NCBI GenBank assembly: GCA_017407325.1
Contig: JAFQWV010000020.1
Location: 88,343 to 152,342 of the forward strand
Direction: 5' to 3'
DNA length: 64,000 bases
Origin: Clostridia bacterium
GTDB lineage: Bacteria > Bacillota > Clostridia > Christensenellales > Borkfalkiaceae
The notes below the pieces were generated by a model, which saw nothing but the letters and a program-made list of their open reading frames with translations, was not told the DNA's origin and ran no database searches. Shown one piece after another: positions 8,112 to 18,587 of this stretch. Both the position numbers and the translations under genes were made by a program. Position 1 is the stretch's first letter. Every line of letters starts with the position of its first letter.

Positions 8112-10478
8112 CTATTTCAAGGTTACGACCGTTACGCCGTTTTCACCTTCTCCGTATCTTCCAAATCTAAATTCTTTAACGAATTTATTCTTTTTTAAGT
8201 ATGCGTGAATTGCCGTTGACAAAACTTTCATACCGACGCCGTGAACGATAGTAATATTTACAGCGTTATGAACGACTGCTTGGTCGATAAAGTTTTCAAC
8301 TTCAATAATCGCTTCGTTTCTGTCCAGCCCTAAAACGTTAATTTCCGTTTTAAAATCTGAAGAAATTTCACGCTTAATTTTGACGGTAGGCTTATTCTCT
8401 TTTCTTTGCTCCTTCATTTTATAATCAAACAAAACGTCAGGCTTTACCGTAAATTTTATACCACCAACCAAAACGACGACTTGCTTTCTTTTAAGATTAA
8501 TACTAACCACGTTGCCAATACTTGAAAGACTTTTAACGTAAACGCTTTTACCTATAAAAAGCTTCTCAGGTATAACAGGCGTAATGTTTTCAGGAGTTTC
8601 TTCTTCGGGTTCAAGCGAATATTTCTTATCTTCAAGCTTATTTTTTAAAGTTCTTGCGCGAATTAAATCACCACTTGTGATTTCGTCTTTTTTAAGAATT
8701 TCTTTTATTTCTTCAATCAGTTCTTCGGCTTCTTCTGCCTTTTCACTAATTATTCTTCTGCTTTCAGATTTTGCAGAAGTTAAAAGTCTTTCTTTTTCCT
8801 TTTTAAGTTCTTCGTTTCGCTTAGCAACTTCTTTGTATTCGCTTTCAATTTTTTCAGTTATTAAGCGATTTTTCTCAAGTTCTAAAAGACTTTGCTGACG
8901 TGCGCTTTCTGCTTCTTTCAAGACGTTTTCAAACGACACTTTCTCACTTGACAAATGCGAATTTGCTTTTTTCGTGATTTTATGAGAAACACCTAATCTT
9001 TTAGCAATCTCTATTGCATTCGAGCTTCCCGGCGTTCCGATATTAAGCTTATATAGTGGTTGAAAGGTTTCAGGATTAAAATCCATCGACGCGTTTTTTA
9101 TACGTTTTTCTATAAATGCAAACTCTTTAAGCTTTGAATAGTGTGTCGTAATTATTCCGTAGCTTGATAAATCAAGTAAATGTTCAATAACTGCTTGAGC
9201 GAGCGCACTACCTTCGTCAGGATCTGTTCCAGCGCCTATTTCGTCGATTAAGCACAAGCTGTCACTATCTGCATTTTCCGTGATTTTTACAAGGTTTTTA
9301 ACGTGCGACGAAAAAGTAGAAAGGCTTTGCTCGATACTCTGTTCGTCACCTATATCGCAGAATATTTTTTGATAAACGGGTAAAGTAGTTCCTTCCGTTG
9401 CAGGTAAAAACATACCACTTTGCGCCATAACCGAAAACAGTCCTGTAAGTTTTAACGTAACCGTTTTACCACCTGTGTTTGGCCCGGTAATAAGTAAATA
9501 GTTATATCCATTTCCAAGTTTAACGGTTAGTGGAACAACTTCTTTAGCATCAATAAGTGGATGGCGACCGTTTATAATTTCTAAGGTTTTTCCGTTTGTC
9601 ATAAACGGTTTTTTTGCGCGTGTTTTGTACGCGTAAGTGGCTTTCGCTTCAAGCGTATCAATCTCGCAAATGTTTTCTAAGTTATATTCTAAACTGTTCG
9701 AAATAAGGCTAACTTTATGCGATAAATCCTGCAAAATTGCTTGAATTTCAAGCGCTTCTTCAGTTTGAGCAATTCTTAATTGGTTATTAAATTCTAAAAT
9801 TTCAACAGGCTCGATAAATACGGTTGATCCTGTCGCAGACTGGTCGTGAACAAACCCTTTCACTTGCGAGCGATGCTCGCTTTTAACAGGAACTACGTAT
9901 CTGTCGTTTCTTATCGTTACTATATTTTCTTGCAAATATTTTTCACCCGAGCGTATATACCAATTCAAACGCTCTCTAATTTGCTCGTTTAATTTCTTTA
10001 TCTTTTTTCTGAGTGAACTAAGTTTTTCAGATGCGTTATCTGAAACTTTTTCGTCGGACAAAATTTTAGAAGTTATCTCTTTTTCTAAGTATTGGTCGCA
10101 ATAAAGACGTTCGCAAATTTCGGGGATTTTAGTGATTTTTTCATCAGTTATTGCTAAAATTCCGTTTCGAACTATCCTAGACGACTTAAGTAGCCTTGCA
10201 ACCCTTAATAACTCGGCAAGATTTAGCGTAGAGCCTTTTTTCGCGCGCGAAAGTTCGTCAGTAATATCGTCGAAAAATTCGACTGAACTAACGCCGTAAT
10301 CAAAAAGCAACTTATACGCTTCTTCAGTTTTGTCAAGTTCGAGTAATATTTCGTTAAGGTCTAAAAGTGGCTTTGTTTCAAGTATTGCGGTTTTAGTTCT
10401 TTTAAGTACCGCATACGAAGAAATAAGCGTTAAAACCTTATCGTACTCAAGACTTTTTAAAGTTTTATTATCTATCAT
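8112..10478 (-). CDS. mutS2: MutS2 (ribosome rescue / recombination ATPase with Smr nuclease domain)
   Basis: A 788-aa MutS2. It has an N-terminal core/clamp region, the ATPase with Walker A (GPNTGGKT, near residue 335) and Walker B (CLIDEIGAGTDP), a long charged coiled coil around residues 510-620, a KOW-like segment, and the C-terminal Smr domain (NVLGLDRNEAI, TIVHGVGMKVL). In Firmicutes MutS2 has been linked to splitting collided ribosomes and to suppressing recombination. Its start overlaps the stop of the U32 peptidase gene by one base. Confidence 0.93.
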   Translation of the reverse strand: MIDNKTLKSLEYDKVLTLISSYAVLKRTKTAILETKPLLDLNEILLELDKTEEAYKLLFDYGVSSVEFFDDITDELSRAKKGSTLNLAELLRVARLLKSSRIVRNGILAITDEKITKIPEICERLYCDQYLEKEITSKILSDEKVSDNASEKLSSLRKKIKKLNEQIRERLNWYIRSGEKYLQENIVTIRNDRYVVPVKSEHRSQVKGFVHDQSATGSTVFIEPVEILEFNNQLRIAQTEEALEIQAILQDLSHKVSLISNSLEYNLENICEIDTLEAKATYAYKTRAKKPFMTNGKTLEIINGRHPLIDAKEVVPLTVKLGNGYNYLLITGPNTGGKTVTLKLTGLFSVMAQSGMFLPATEGTTLPVYQKIFCDIGDEQSIEQSLSTFSSHVKNLVKITENADSDSLCLIDEIGAGTDPDEGSALAQAVIEHLLDLSSYGIITTHYSKLKEFAFIEKRIKNASMDFNPETFQPLYKLNIGTPGSSNAIEIAKRLGVSHKITKKANSHLSSEKVSFENVLKEAESARQQSLLELEKNRLITEKIESEYKEVAKRNEELKKEKERLLTSAKSESRRIISEKAEEAEELIEEIKEILKKDEITSGDLIRARTLKNKLEDKKYSLEPEEETPENITPVIPEKLFIGKSVYVKSLSSIGNVVSINLKRKQVVVLVGGIKFTVKPDVLFDYKMKEQRKENKPTVKIKREISSDFKTEINVLGLDRNEAIIEVENFIDQAVVHNAVNITIVHGVGMKVLSTAIHAYLKKNKFVKEFRFGRYGEGENGVTVVTLK

Positions 10479-12664
10479 TATAAAACACCTTTTAAAAGGT
10501 TTCCGTTTGTGTGTTTATAGTTTTTTGCAATAAACTCAAGCCCGAAATTAAAATAATCGTCTAAAAGTTTTTTTGCAAAATCTTTGTCAAAGCCAGATAA
10601 ATCTATAATTTGCTTATCAAACTGTTTTTTAGAAACTAGCGGACTTTCATTAAAAATTTCAAACCTGCACGCACTCGTTTTATATCTTCTTACCAAAAAT
10701 TCCCTACCAGAATAATCTGTAAGCGTTTCTAAGTTTTTGACTTTACAATTATTGCAGTTTCTTTCGTTTGGACAGTAAACTAAACTCATAATTTTTATAC
10801 TTCCAAGAATAAATTTAAAGCCTGAAAGCGTGTTTAATTCCTTATATGAAAGTTCTTTTGAAAGCGCATAGTTTTCAATATTCGAACTTTGAATTTCACT
10901 AACTGCTAAAGTATTAAATAAATTAGTTTCAATACCTAAAAATATCTCTTTATCAGTTTTATTTTTTAGTTCCACGCCGTAATTACTATCGACGTAATAA
11001 CCGTCAAAACCTTTGGAAATATCAAGCATTTTAGAAATTTCTACATCTGACAAAAACGCTGGTAAATACAAATATTTTTTACATTTAAAAGATTTTGATT
11101 GTTTTAAAAATTCGTCTAAATTTTCTTTCGAATATTCTTCTGGCGAGTATATGTAGTCAGTAATTTTATCGCTGTAATCACCTAAAAACGCAGTAGTAAT
11201 TACAGCAAGTTTATTTTTAGTATCTTCTTTAATTTCCGCCTTGAAAAAGTAGGATTTATCTCCAAGTGGAAAAGATTTATCAGTTTTATAAAATAACTTT
11301 TCGTAAAGATTTTTTCTTAATGAATTGAGTTTAGATTTTTGCAAAAACGCGCCACTTCCTGAAAAATTCAACTTTTCAACCGTATACGGATAGATATCCG
11401 TTCTTTGTAAATTATCAAACACGGTTGCGTAATCTATCTCACTTGATTTCGCGCTATCTAATATATCTTCCGTTTCAACAGTTACACCGTTACAAGTAAG
11501 CTTTCCCCTACTACCTGCAAAAAACTCAGCACTAATTTCAAGTGGTATTTGTCGTTTTACGTTTAACTTTTCATAAAGCGAAGTATCTTTCGTAAGATAT
11601 ATAAAATCTCCAATTTTTACGTCACCAAAGTATGATAACAAATTTCCATCTTCAAGTGTTTTTCCGTTACCGACTTCTTCACCGTTTCTTAAAATCTTAA
11701 AACCACAATCTTTTAAATAACTTTTATAAAGCAGAATTTTATCGCCTTTAAACTTTGCAACCTTTTCAACAAACTCGCCTAAATGCCCTTGAATTTGGGT
11801 TGAAAGCAATTTTTTATCTTCTGAAAAAGTATACCCTTTAGTAAAATCTCCACGATTATAAGTCTTTTTTGCAAGACTTAGCTCTTTTGAAAAATCTTCG
11901 CCGTTTATCGCTTTTTTATAAAGTCTAACGCTTGTTGCAACGTACTCTGGACTTCTCATACGTCCTTCGATTTTAAAAGACGAAACACCAAGTGATACAA
12001 GTTCGTTCACTTTATCTGCTAAACACAAGTCAGAAAGAGAGAGTGCGTAGCATTTTTTGTTATTAAAAGAGTACGAATACTTTTTGCGACAAGGTTGACG
12101 ACAAAGCCCCCTGTTACCGCTGTTTCCACCGATAAACGAAGATGCGTAGCAATGACCTGAAAAGGACGAACAAAGCGCACCGTGAACGAATACTTCAGTT
12201 TCTATAATCTTCGATATTTCCTTAATTTGTTCAGCACTTGTTTCGCGTGCAAGAACTACGCGAGAAAAGCCGTAGGATAAGGCTAATTTTGCGCCGTAAA
12301 GGTTGTTTACACCTGCTTGAGTGCTAAGGTGTAAAACGATGTTCGGAAAGGCTTTTTTAAGACGTTTTCCTAAAAATACGTCTTGAACGATAAAAGCATC
12401 TGCGCCAGACAGATAACAGGCTTTAACTATTTCATAAAACTTTTCAAGCTCGCTATCTTTAACTAAAGTATTTACGCAAACGTAAACTTTAACCGAGAAA
12501 GCATGCGCGTATGCGATATAGTAAGCAATATTTTCGCAAGTGAAATTTTCCGCGTTTTTTCGCGCGGAAAAATCACTAAGTCCTAAAAAGACTGCATCGC
12601 ATTTACTATTTATAGCAAAAAAGAATTCTTCTTTACCACCGCATGGCGCTAAAATTTCAGGCAT
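10478..12664 (-). CDS. U32 family peptidase-like protein with DUF3656 (tRNA/rRNA hydroxylation type)
   Basis: A 728-aa U32-family protein. The N-terminal TIM-barrel part starts PEILAPCGGKEEFFFAI. The signature region EVFVHGALCSSFSGHCYASSF and the cysteine set GNRGLCRQPCRKKYSY match the U32 family proteins required for prephenate-dependent RNA hydroxylation (RlhA, TrhP). A DUF3656-like middle domain and a Cys-rich C-terminal segment (NERNCNNCKVKNL) follow. Whether the substrate is 23S rRNA or tRNA cannot be told. One-base overlaps with both pheT and mutS2 suggest tight coupling. Confidence 0.82.
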   Translation of the reverse strand: MPEILAPCGGKEEFFFAINSKCDAVFLGLSDFSARKNAENFTCENIAYYIAYAHAFSVKVYVCVNTLVKDSELEKFYEIVKACYLSGADAFIVQDVFLGKRLKKAFPNIVLHLSTQAGVNNLYGAKLALSYGFSRVVLARETSAEQIKEISKIIETEVFVHGALCSSFSGHCYASSFIGGNSGNRGLCRQPCRKKYSYSFNNKKCYALSLSDLCLADKVNELVSLGVSSFKIEGRMRSPEYVATSVRLYKKAINGEDFSKELSLAKKTYNRGDFTKGYTFSEDKKLLSTQIQGHLGEFVEKVAKFKGDKILLYKSYLKDCGFKILRNGEEVGNGKTLEDGNLLSYFGDVKIGDFIYLTKDTSLYEKLNVKRQIPLEISAEFFAGSRGKLTCNGVTVETEDILDSAKSSEIDYATVFDNLQRTDIYPYTVEKLNFSGSGAFLQKSKLNSLRKNLYEKLFYKTDKSFPLGDKSYFFKAEIKEDTKNKLAVITTAFLGDYSDKITDYIYSPEEYSKENLDEFLKQSKSFKCKKYLYLPAFLSDVEISKMLDISKGFDGYYVDSNYGVELKNKTDKEIFLGIETNLFNTLAVSEIQSSNIENYALSKELSYKELNTLSGFKFILGSIKIMSLVYCPNERNCNNCKVKNLETLTDYSGREFLVRRYKTSACRFEIFNESPLVSKKQFDKQIIDLSGFDKDFAKKLLDDYFNFGLEFIAKNYKHTNGNLLKGVL

Positions 12665-15060
12665 TATCTTAAAACTATATCCTTTTCTGATAATCTCTTA
12701 AGAATTTTCTTAACTAAACCGTCAACTTCTTCCATACCTAAAGTTCTTTCAACTGAAGAGAAAGTTAAACGGTAAGCAAGGCTCTTTTTACCTTTTTCTA
12801 TTCTATCCCCTGTGTAGACGTCAAAAAGCTCGATGTTTACAAGAGTTTTAATGTTTGCAGAATTGATAATATCAATAACTTCTGCGTTCTTTACGCTCTC
12901 GTCACAGCAAAGTGCAAGGTCGCGTTCAATAGACGGATATTTAGAGTAGTTTTTGAAAGAAAGCACTTTGTCAAAACTATTTGAAATATACGCGTAATCA
13001 ATTTCAGCAACGTAAACTCTCTTATCTATTCCGAGTTTTTCTAAAGTCTTTGGATGAAGCTCGCCAAAATAACCGATTTTTTCACCGTTTTGATCTAAAA
13101 TATTCGCAGATCTTTGTGGGTGCATAAACGGTAAATCGCACTCAATATAAGATATTTTTTGAGAGTATTTAACGCTATCAAGCAAGTCTTCAATTACACC
13201 TTTTAAAGTAAAGAAATCTTCTTCATTACCAAACGCACCGAGAGACAGTGAAAGTTTTTCGTCTGGAAGTTCAGTAAGCGGTAACGACTTAGGAATATAA
13301 ACTTTAGCAAGCTCGAAAAGTCTTCCTTCAAGGTTTTTACGATTAATATTTTTCTCAATCGAGTTTACCATCGACGGAAGAAGCGTAGTTCTCATAACGC
13401 TTACGTCTTCACCGAGTGGGTTAAATAACTTGATAAGACCTGTTTTTTCACAGTCGATACCAAAGTTTTCATAATCTTTAGGCGATATGAACGAATAAGT
13501 GATAATTTCACAGAATCCATTTTCTACTAGAGTATTTTTCAAGATTTGTTCTTTTACTTGAAGTTCGTTTCTACCACCTACCGTGATTTGTGCGTTATCT
13601 AAAAGCTTGCACTCAATATGGTCGTAGCCGTACATTCTAATAATTTCTTCAGCAAGATCTGGATAGTCTTCAACGTCTTCACGGTAAAGTGGAACTAATA
13701 CGGTTAATTCGTCACCACAAAGTTTGCAGTCAAAGTCTAAAGAAGTTAAAATTTCAACAGCAATTTCACTTGGAACCTCAATACCTAAAAGTTTATTGAT
13801 TTTTGCAAGACTTGTCTTTATTTTTTTCTTTTCTAAACAAGTTGCGTTAACGTCAATATTATCGCAAGCAATCACACCTGCATCAAGCTCGTCAATAAGC
13901 GCGAGCGCTCTGTTTAAACCTAAGCAAGTTGAATACGTGTCAACGCCTTTTTCAAAGCGTGAAGATGAATCTGAGCGTTGACCGAGCTTTTTAGAAGTTT
14001 TTCTAATGTTGTCGCGTTTAAAGCGTGCAGATTCAAACACGATTTCCGTAGTATCGTCTTTAATTCCACTGCCTAAACCACCCATAATACCAGCAAGTGC
14101 GCTTGGTTTATTAGCGTCGCAAATAACTAAGGTATTTTCGTCAAGTTCAAACTCTTTTTCGTCTAGCGTAACGATTTTTTCGCCTTTTTCTGCCCTGCGA
14201 ACGATAATTTCTTTGCCCGTTAGCTCGCGATAGTCAAAAGCGTGCATAGGTTGTCCGATTTCGTTCAAAACGTAGTTCGTAATATCTACGATATTATTGA
14301 TTGCGCGAATACCCATAAGCGCAAGTCTTTTTTGCATCCACTTTGGCGACGGCTCAATCTTAATATCCGACACGTAACCAGCCATGTATCTAGAGCAAAG
14401 TTCGTTATCTAAAACTGAAACTTTAACCTTGTCGATTACTTTCGTAGAAGTAGTTTTATATTGAGTATTAGGCATTTTAAGCGGAGTTTTCAAGATTGCA
14501 GAAACTTCGCGAGCTATACCTAAAATACTTTGACAATCTGGTCTGTTTGCTGTAACTGAAATGTCAAAAACTGTTTCTTTAATATCTAAAAGTTCTGCAA
14601 CGTCTGCGCCAAGCTCAAAGTCGTCGTGAAAAATTAAAACGCTATCTCCACTTGCGCCGTCGTAATATTCGTCTGTGATACCAATTTCTTCGCCACCACA
14701 GAACATACCCATAGATTCTACACCACGAAGTTTGCCTTTTTTGATTTCCATCCCGTCAGCAAGTACAGCACCAACAAGCGCAACAGGAACGATATCCCCA
14801 ACCGAAACGTTAGTTGCGTTCGTAACGATTTGTAAAACGCCATAACGACCTGCGTCAACTTGGCAAACAAAAAGCTTTTCTGCATCAGGATGACGGTCCT
14901 TTTGTAAAATTTTACAAGTAACGATATTTTTTACACATTTATTTACTTCGATGACTTCTTCAACCTCAAAACCGCTTGAAAAAAGCTTGCTTTCAAGTTC
15001 TGCATTTGAAATATTTGAAACGTCAACGTATTCGTTTAACCATGATTTTGGAATTCTCAT
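12664..15060 (-). CDS. pheT: phenylalanine--tRNA ligase beta subunit
   Basis: The 798-aa beta subunit of the alpha2-beta2 PheRS. Visible parts in order are the N-terminal tRNA-binding OB domain (about 40-150), the B3/4 editing domain, the B5 domains and the C-terminal ferredoxin-like anticodon-binding domain (SFKNYSKYPSIERDLALCCD). It begins MRIPKSWLNEYVD as in other PheT proteins. It is directly downstream of pheS (11 bp) and ends in a one-base overlap with the U32 gene. No T-box leader is seen in front of the pair. Confidence 0.96.
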   Translation of the reverse strand: MRIPKSWLNEYVDVSNISNAELESKLFSSGFEVEEVIEVNKCVKNIVTCKILQKDRHPDAEKLFVCQVDAGRYGVLQIVTNATNVSVGDIVPVALVGAVLADGMEIKKGKLRGVESMGMFCGGEEIGITDEYYDGASGDSVLIFHDDFELGADVAELLDIKETVFDISVTANRPDCQSILGIAREVSAILKTPLKMPNTQYKTTSTKVIDKVKVSVLDNELCSRYMAGYVSDIKIEPSPKWMQKRLALMGIRAINNIVDITNYVLNEIGQPMHAFDYRELTGKEIIVRRAEKGEKIVTLDEKEFELDENTLVICDANKPSALAGIMGGLGSGIKDDTTEIVFESARFKRDNIRKTSKKLGQRSDSSSRFEKGVDTYSTCLGLNRALALIDELDAGVIACDNIDVNATCLEKKKIKTSLAKINKLLGIEVPSEIAVEILTSLDFDCKLCGDELTVLVPLYREDVEDYPDLAEEIIRMYGYDHIECKLLDNAQITVGGRNELQVKEQILKNTLVENGFCEIITYSFISPKDYENFGIDCEKTGLIKLFNPLGEDVSVMRTTLLPSMVNSIEKNINRKNLEGRLFELAKVYIPKSLPLTELPDEKLSLSLGAFGNEEDFFTLKGVIEDLLDSVKYSQKISYIECDLPFMHPQRSANILDQNGEKIGYFGELHPKTLEKLGIDKRVYVAEIDYAYISNSFDKVLSFKNYSKYPSIERDLALCCDESVKNAEVIDIINSANIKTLVNIELFDVYTGDRIEKGKKSLAYRLTFSSVERTLGMEEVDGLVKKILKRLSEKDIVLR

Positions 15061-15071
15061 AATATTTTCTC

Positions 15072-16091
15072 CTACTTAAACTGCTTGATAAAGCGTATAT
15101 CACTATCAAAGTACATACGGATATCAGGCACGTGATATTTTAGCATTGCGATACGTTCTAAGCCGATACCGAAAGCATAGCCAGTATAGACGTCAGGATC
15201 AATTCCACAATTTTCTAATACCTTACGGTTTACCATGCCGGCACCTAAAACTTCAATCCAGCCTGTTCCTTTACAAAGCTTACAGCCCTTTCCACCACAC
15301 TCAAAGCAAGATACGTCAATTTCAACGCTTGGCTCTGTAAATGGGAAGTAAGACGGACGGAGACGTGTTTTGATTTTATCTCCAAAAATTCTCTTTAAAA
15401 TTTCTTCAAGCGAGCCTTTAAGGTCGCAAAGTGAAATGTTCTTATCAACGACTAATCCTTCAATTTGATGGAAGATTGGAGAGTGCGTTGCGTCGTCGTC
15501 AGAACGGTAAACCCTACCCGGACACATTACCTTAATTGGTGGATTTTTGCTTGTCATAACCCTTACTTGACCGGGAGAAGTGTGGGTTCTAAGCAAAATA
15601 TTTTCAGTGATATAGAAAGTATCTTGCATATCGCGCGCTGGGTGGTCTTTAGGGATATTGAGTTTTTGGAAATTAATCTCGTCAAGTTCAATTTCTGGAC
15701 CTTCAAAGATTTCAAAGCCTAAACCGCTGAACGCATCAATAAGCTCGTTTTTAACAAGCGTAATCGGGCTTAACGCGCCAACTTTTTTGCGCTTTGCTGG
15801 AAGCGTTATATCAATTTTTTCACTTAATAATCTCTTTTCTAAATCTTTCTCTTTAATGAAAGCAATTTTTTCATTTAAAGCAGTTTCAATTTTTACTCTG
15901 AGTTCGTTTACCATTTGACCAACCTTTGGTCTTTCACTAGGCTCAACGTCTTTCATACCCTTGAGAAGTCCCGTTACACTACCGCTTTTACCTAAAAGCG
16001 CAACTCTCAAGTCGTTAAGAACGTCAATACTTTCGGCACTGTTTATAGAATTTATTGCCGTTTCAAGTAAATTAGAAATTTTCTCTTTCAT
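15072..16091 (-). CDS. pheS: phenylalanine--tRNA ligase alpha subunit
   Basis: The 339-aa catalytic alpha subunit of PheRS, a class II synthetase. Motif 2 ([23 protein letters not shown]), the [20 protein letters not shown] zinc-type region and motif 3 ([18 protein letters not shown]) are all present, and an N-terminal coiled coil spans about residues 1-90. AAAGGA precedes the ATG. A short leader follows the promoter at 16143-16171, too short for a T-box riboswitch. Confidence 0.96.
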   Translation of the reverse strand: MKEKISNLLETAINSINSAESIDVLNDLRVALLGKSGSVTGLLKGMKDVEPSERPKVGQMVNELRVKIETALNEKIAFIKEKDLEKRLLSEKIDITLPAKRKKVGALSPITLVKNELIDAFSGLGFEIFEGPEIELDEINFQKLNIPKDHPARDMQDTFYITENILLRTHTSPGQVRVMTSKNPPIKVMCPGRVYRSDDDATHSPIFHQIEGLVVDKNISLCDLKGSLEEILKRIFGDKIKTRLRPSYFPFTEPSVEIDVSCFECGGKGCKLCKGTGWIEVLGAGMVNRKVLENCGIDPDVYTGYAFGIGLERIAMLKYHVPDIRMYFDSDIRFIKQFK

Positions 16092-16142
16092 ACTAAAATC
16101 CTTTATACTTCTACGCGTACGGGCGTATTTTATTATTTATTT

Positions 16143-16171
16143 ATTATATATAATAAAATGTTTTAAGTCAA
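16143..16171 (-). promoter_or_regulatory. sigma-A-type promoter of pheST
   Basis: On the minus strand, TTGACT and TATAAT are separated by 17 bp, about 50 bp upstream of the pheS start. The leader contains no visible T-box or riboswitch. Confidence 0.75.
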
Positions 16172-16212
16172 AGAATTTTCGCAATCAAAACCCAATTTAT
16201 TCTCAAAAATAA

Positions 16213-16238
16213 ACAAAAACCGCAAAATTTATTGCGGT
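16213..16238 (-). terminator. terminator after yunB
   Basis: Minus-strand hairpin ACCGCAA/TTGCGGT with a 6-nt loop followed by TTTTTG. It separates yunB from the pheST promoter. Confidence 0.7.
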
Positions 16239-16260
16239 CGTTATCATAATTTTTTTTATT

Positions 16261-16887
16261 TTACCCACTTTTTCCTATAACTTGTGCGTTTAGATAAGTG
16301 GCAGGAACTTTTCCAACGATTAAATTATCATACACTAAAACACTCATTGACTGACACGAAAAACTCTTTTTTCCTAGCGCTACCACCGTCAAATCTGGCG
16401 TTACGTTCAAATAAAGCGTTTGCCTCGTTTGGTTTATCCCCGCACTTTCAAAACTTGACACGAATTCACACTTTACCGACGTTACGTTTAATAATTTAAT
16501 ATTGACGTTTTTTCCAACGCCCGATAACATTTTAAGCCCTGTAAACGCACCAAGAGGAACGTCAACACCTTTAGAACAATAATTTTGAAAATACTTAAGA
16601 GTTTTTTGAGCCAAGTTTTTTGCTAGTAAATTTACTTTAAAACTGTCGGTTGATATAAAAGTTATTTCTTTATTGTCGTTATAGTAAATCGCAAATATAT
16701 CGTTAAATTTGACAGAATCTAAAAGTTCGTCGCCTAAAGCGTCGTATACAGCACTTGACATACTTGCCTGAAACTCACTCTCTCCTTTAGAAATTAAAAT
16801 TTCAGTCGCACCTGAATAACATTTTAAAATTATCAAATCTAAAACAAAAAAAACTATAACAAACAAAAACTTTTTTCTTTTTTTCAT
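16261..16887 (-). CDS. yunB: sporulation protein YunB
   Basis: A 208-aa single-pass membrane protein: a basic start (MKKRKK), one hydrophobic segment at residues 7-24, then an extracytoplasmic domain. The domain pattern (VPLGAFTGLKMLSGVGKNVNIKLL, VSSFESAGINQTRQTLYLNV) matches the YunB family, whose Bacillus member is made in the mother cell under sigma-E. The exact molecular role is unknown. It is monocistronic between its own terminator and a divergent gene. I could not find a convincing sigma-E promoter upstream. Confidence 0.82.
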   Translation of the reverse strand: MKKRKKFLFVIVFFVLDLIILKCYSGATEILISKGESEFQASMSSAVYDALGDELLDSVKFNDIFAIYYNDNKEITFISTDSFKVNLLAKNLAQKTLKYFQNYCSKGVDVPLGAFTGLKMLSGVGKNVNIKLLNVTSVKCEFVSSFESAGINQTRQTLYLNVTPDLTVVALGKKSFSCQSMSVLVYDNLIVGKVPATYLNAQVIGKSG

Positions 16888-16949
16888 GCTATATAATATG
16901 CCGTATTTTTTATATTTTGTTTGTTTTTTTAATAAAAGCGCAAAATTCG

Positions 16950-16978
16950 TTGTTATTTAGGTTTAAGAGTGATATACT
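16950..16978 (+). promoter_or_regulatory. sigma-A-type promoter of the ACT-MBL gene
   Basis: TTGTTA and TATACT with 17 bp between them, 21 bp before the start codon. A GGAG site lies at 16989-16992. Confidence 0.65.
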
Positions 16979-16999
16979 AAACAATAATGGAGTTACGTT

Positions 17000-18427
17000 A
17001 TGAAAAAGACTTTTACGACAAATATGCAAGACAAGGTTGGCTCGTTCGTTAAAGCGAGTAAAATTGTTTCAGAGCTTGGACTTAATATTACACGCGTAAG
17101 CTACAATAAAGCTGTAGATACGCACACGCTATTTTTAGAAGTTGAAGGCGACGAAAACCAATTAAAACTTGCATCGGAAAAACTTGCACAAAACGGATTT
17201 TTATATAACGAATTGACTAGTGGAAAAGTCGTTTTAATTGAGTTTAAGCTTGAAGATAAGCCCGGTGTATTAGTGCCTGTTTTAGAATTAATCGGTAAAT
17301 TCAATTTTAATATCTCTTATATAAGCTCACAAGCAAACGGACTTCCGTATCAAAATTTCAGAATGGGATTATTTATTGAAAATCCAGACGATTTAACCGA
17401 GTTTTTAAATAAAGCGTCACTACTTTGCAAACTTAAAATTATCGACTACGATCCAACCGAAAAAGTTCTCGATAATACCGTTTTTTATCTTAATTTTGCT
17501 AACAGCATTTCTGAAAAACTTAAACTTGATAATAAGCAAAAATCAAGGCTTATCGTAAACTCTAATTTAATTATGGAAACTTTAGGTAGCACCACGCGAA
17601 AAGCCCAAAAAACATTTGATTATATCTCGCGTTTTGCAGATTTTGCAGTAAACTTTAAACACGAAAAATTTAAACCTAGAATTACTTGCCCGCTTCATAG
17701 CGATAAGTACGATATTATTATAATCGAGCCACCTTGTGGAAGTAATACGATTATTTTTTCAAGTGATAACGGCGTTTTAGTTGTTGACGGTGGATTTACT
17801 TGCTATAAAGAAGAAACGATAGAAATAATTCGCTCTGCAATTACTGATTTTGATAAAAAGGAAAAAGCACTCTTTTTAACACACGCAGACGTAGACCACG
17901 TTGGCTTGGTTGAATATTTTGATAAAATTTACGCAACGAAAGAAACAATAGAAAATTTTGTATTAGAAAGTCAATCTAAACCAGATTTTCGTGAAAACAA
18001 CCCAAACCATGCTCCATATGTAAAAATCAGCAAAATATTAACGTCATATAAACCTATCAACCCTAAAAAATTAACTGCCTTTGACGATAGAAATGCCGAA
18101 GCTAACAAGCTATTAAACAAAGTTTGTAACTTTGAAATTTTCGGTCTTAATTTTACAATTTATTTAGGTGCAGGTGGACACACTAAAGGCGAAACTGTAT
18201 TTATAGAAGAAAATCTTAAAGTAGTTTTAAGTGGCGATTTATATATTAACTTAAACGACCTAATCATCGAACAGAAAGCTTTTAATAAAATCGCGCCTTA
18301 TCTTATGACAAGCGTGGATACAGACAAAGAACTTGCAAATAAAGAGCGAGTTGAGCTTTTAAATCTTGTAGGTGGAAATAATTATTTAATAATCGGTAGC
18401 CACGGTGCTCCAAAAACAATTAATTAA
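17000..18427 (+). CDS. ACT domain pair fused to a metallo-beta-lactamase-fold hydrolase
   Basis: A 475-aa fusion of uncommon architecture. Residues 1-150 contain two ACT-like repeats, with DKVGSFVKASKIVSELGLNI and then EDKPGVLVPVLELIGKFNF, each the typical ligand-binding beta-alpha-beta start. A linker of about 80 residues follows. Residues 240-475 form a metallo-beta-lactamase fold with its metal ligands: HADVDH (H295, D297, D299, H300), GGHTKGE near 393, SGDL near 412 and GSHGAP near the end. It is cytoplasmic, with no signal peptide. It could be a hydrolase or oxidoreductase gated by an amino acid or similar ligand; the substrate is unknown. It stands alone with its own promoter and terminator, divergent from yunB. 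Confidence 0.75.
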   Translation: MKKTFTTNMQDKVGSFVKASKIVSELGLNITRVSYNKAVDTHTLFLEVEGDENQLKLASEKLAQNGFLYNELTSGKVVLIEFKLEDKPGVLVPVLELIGKFNFNISYISSQANGLPYQNFRMGLFIENPDDLTEFLNKASLLCKLKIIDYDPTEKVLDNTVFYLNFANSISEKLKLDNKQKSRLIVNSNLIMETLGSTTRKAQKTFDYISRFADFAVNFKHEKFKPRITCPLHSDKYDIIIIEPPCGSNTIIFSSDNGVLVVDGGFTCYKEETIEIIRSAITDFDKKEKALFLTHADVDHVGLVEYFDKIYATKETIENFVLESQSKPDFRENNPNHAPYVKISKILTSYKPINPKKLTAFDDRNAEANKLLNKVCNFEIFGLNFTIYLGAGGHTKGETVFIEENLKVVLSGDLYINLNDLIIEQKAFNKIAPYLMTSVDTDKELANKERVELLNLVGGNNYLIIGSHGAPKTIN

Positions 18428-18449
18428 GCGGTTTTTAACCGCTTTTTTA
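18426..18449 (+). terminator. terminator after the ACT-MBL gene
   Basis: AGCGGTT/AACCGCT hairpin followed by TTTTTT, directly after the stop codon. Confidence 0.85.
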
Positions 18450-18587
18450 TTTTTATACGGTATTTTTGAATATTATTAATATTTATACTACGAAAAATAT
18501 TTTGCTATTATATTTATTACTTTTTCTATTATATTTATTCCGTTTATTTTTTGCATATATAATTAGTTATTAAAATATTTTATACAT

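Noticed and set aside
16092..16260. T-box riboswitch in front of pheST
   Set aside because: The leader after the promoter is only about 45 bases and holds no T-box sequence or specifier stem.
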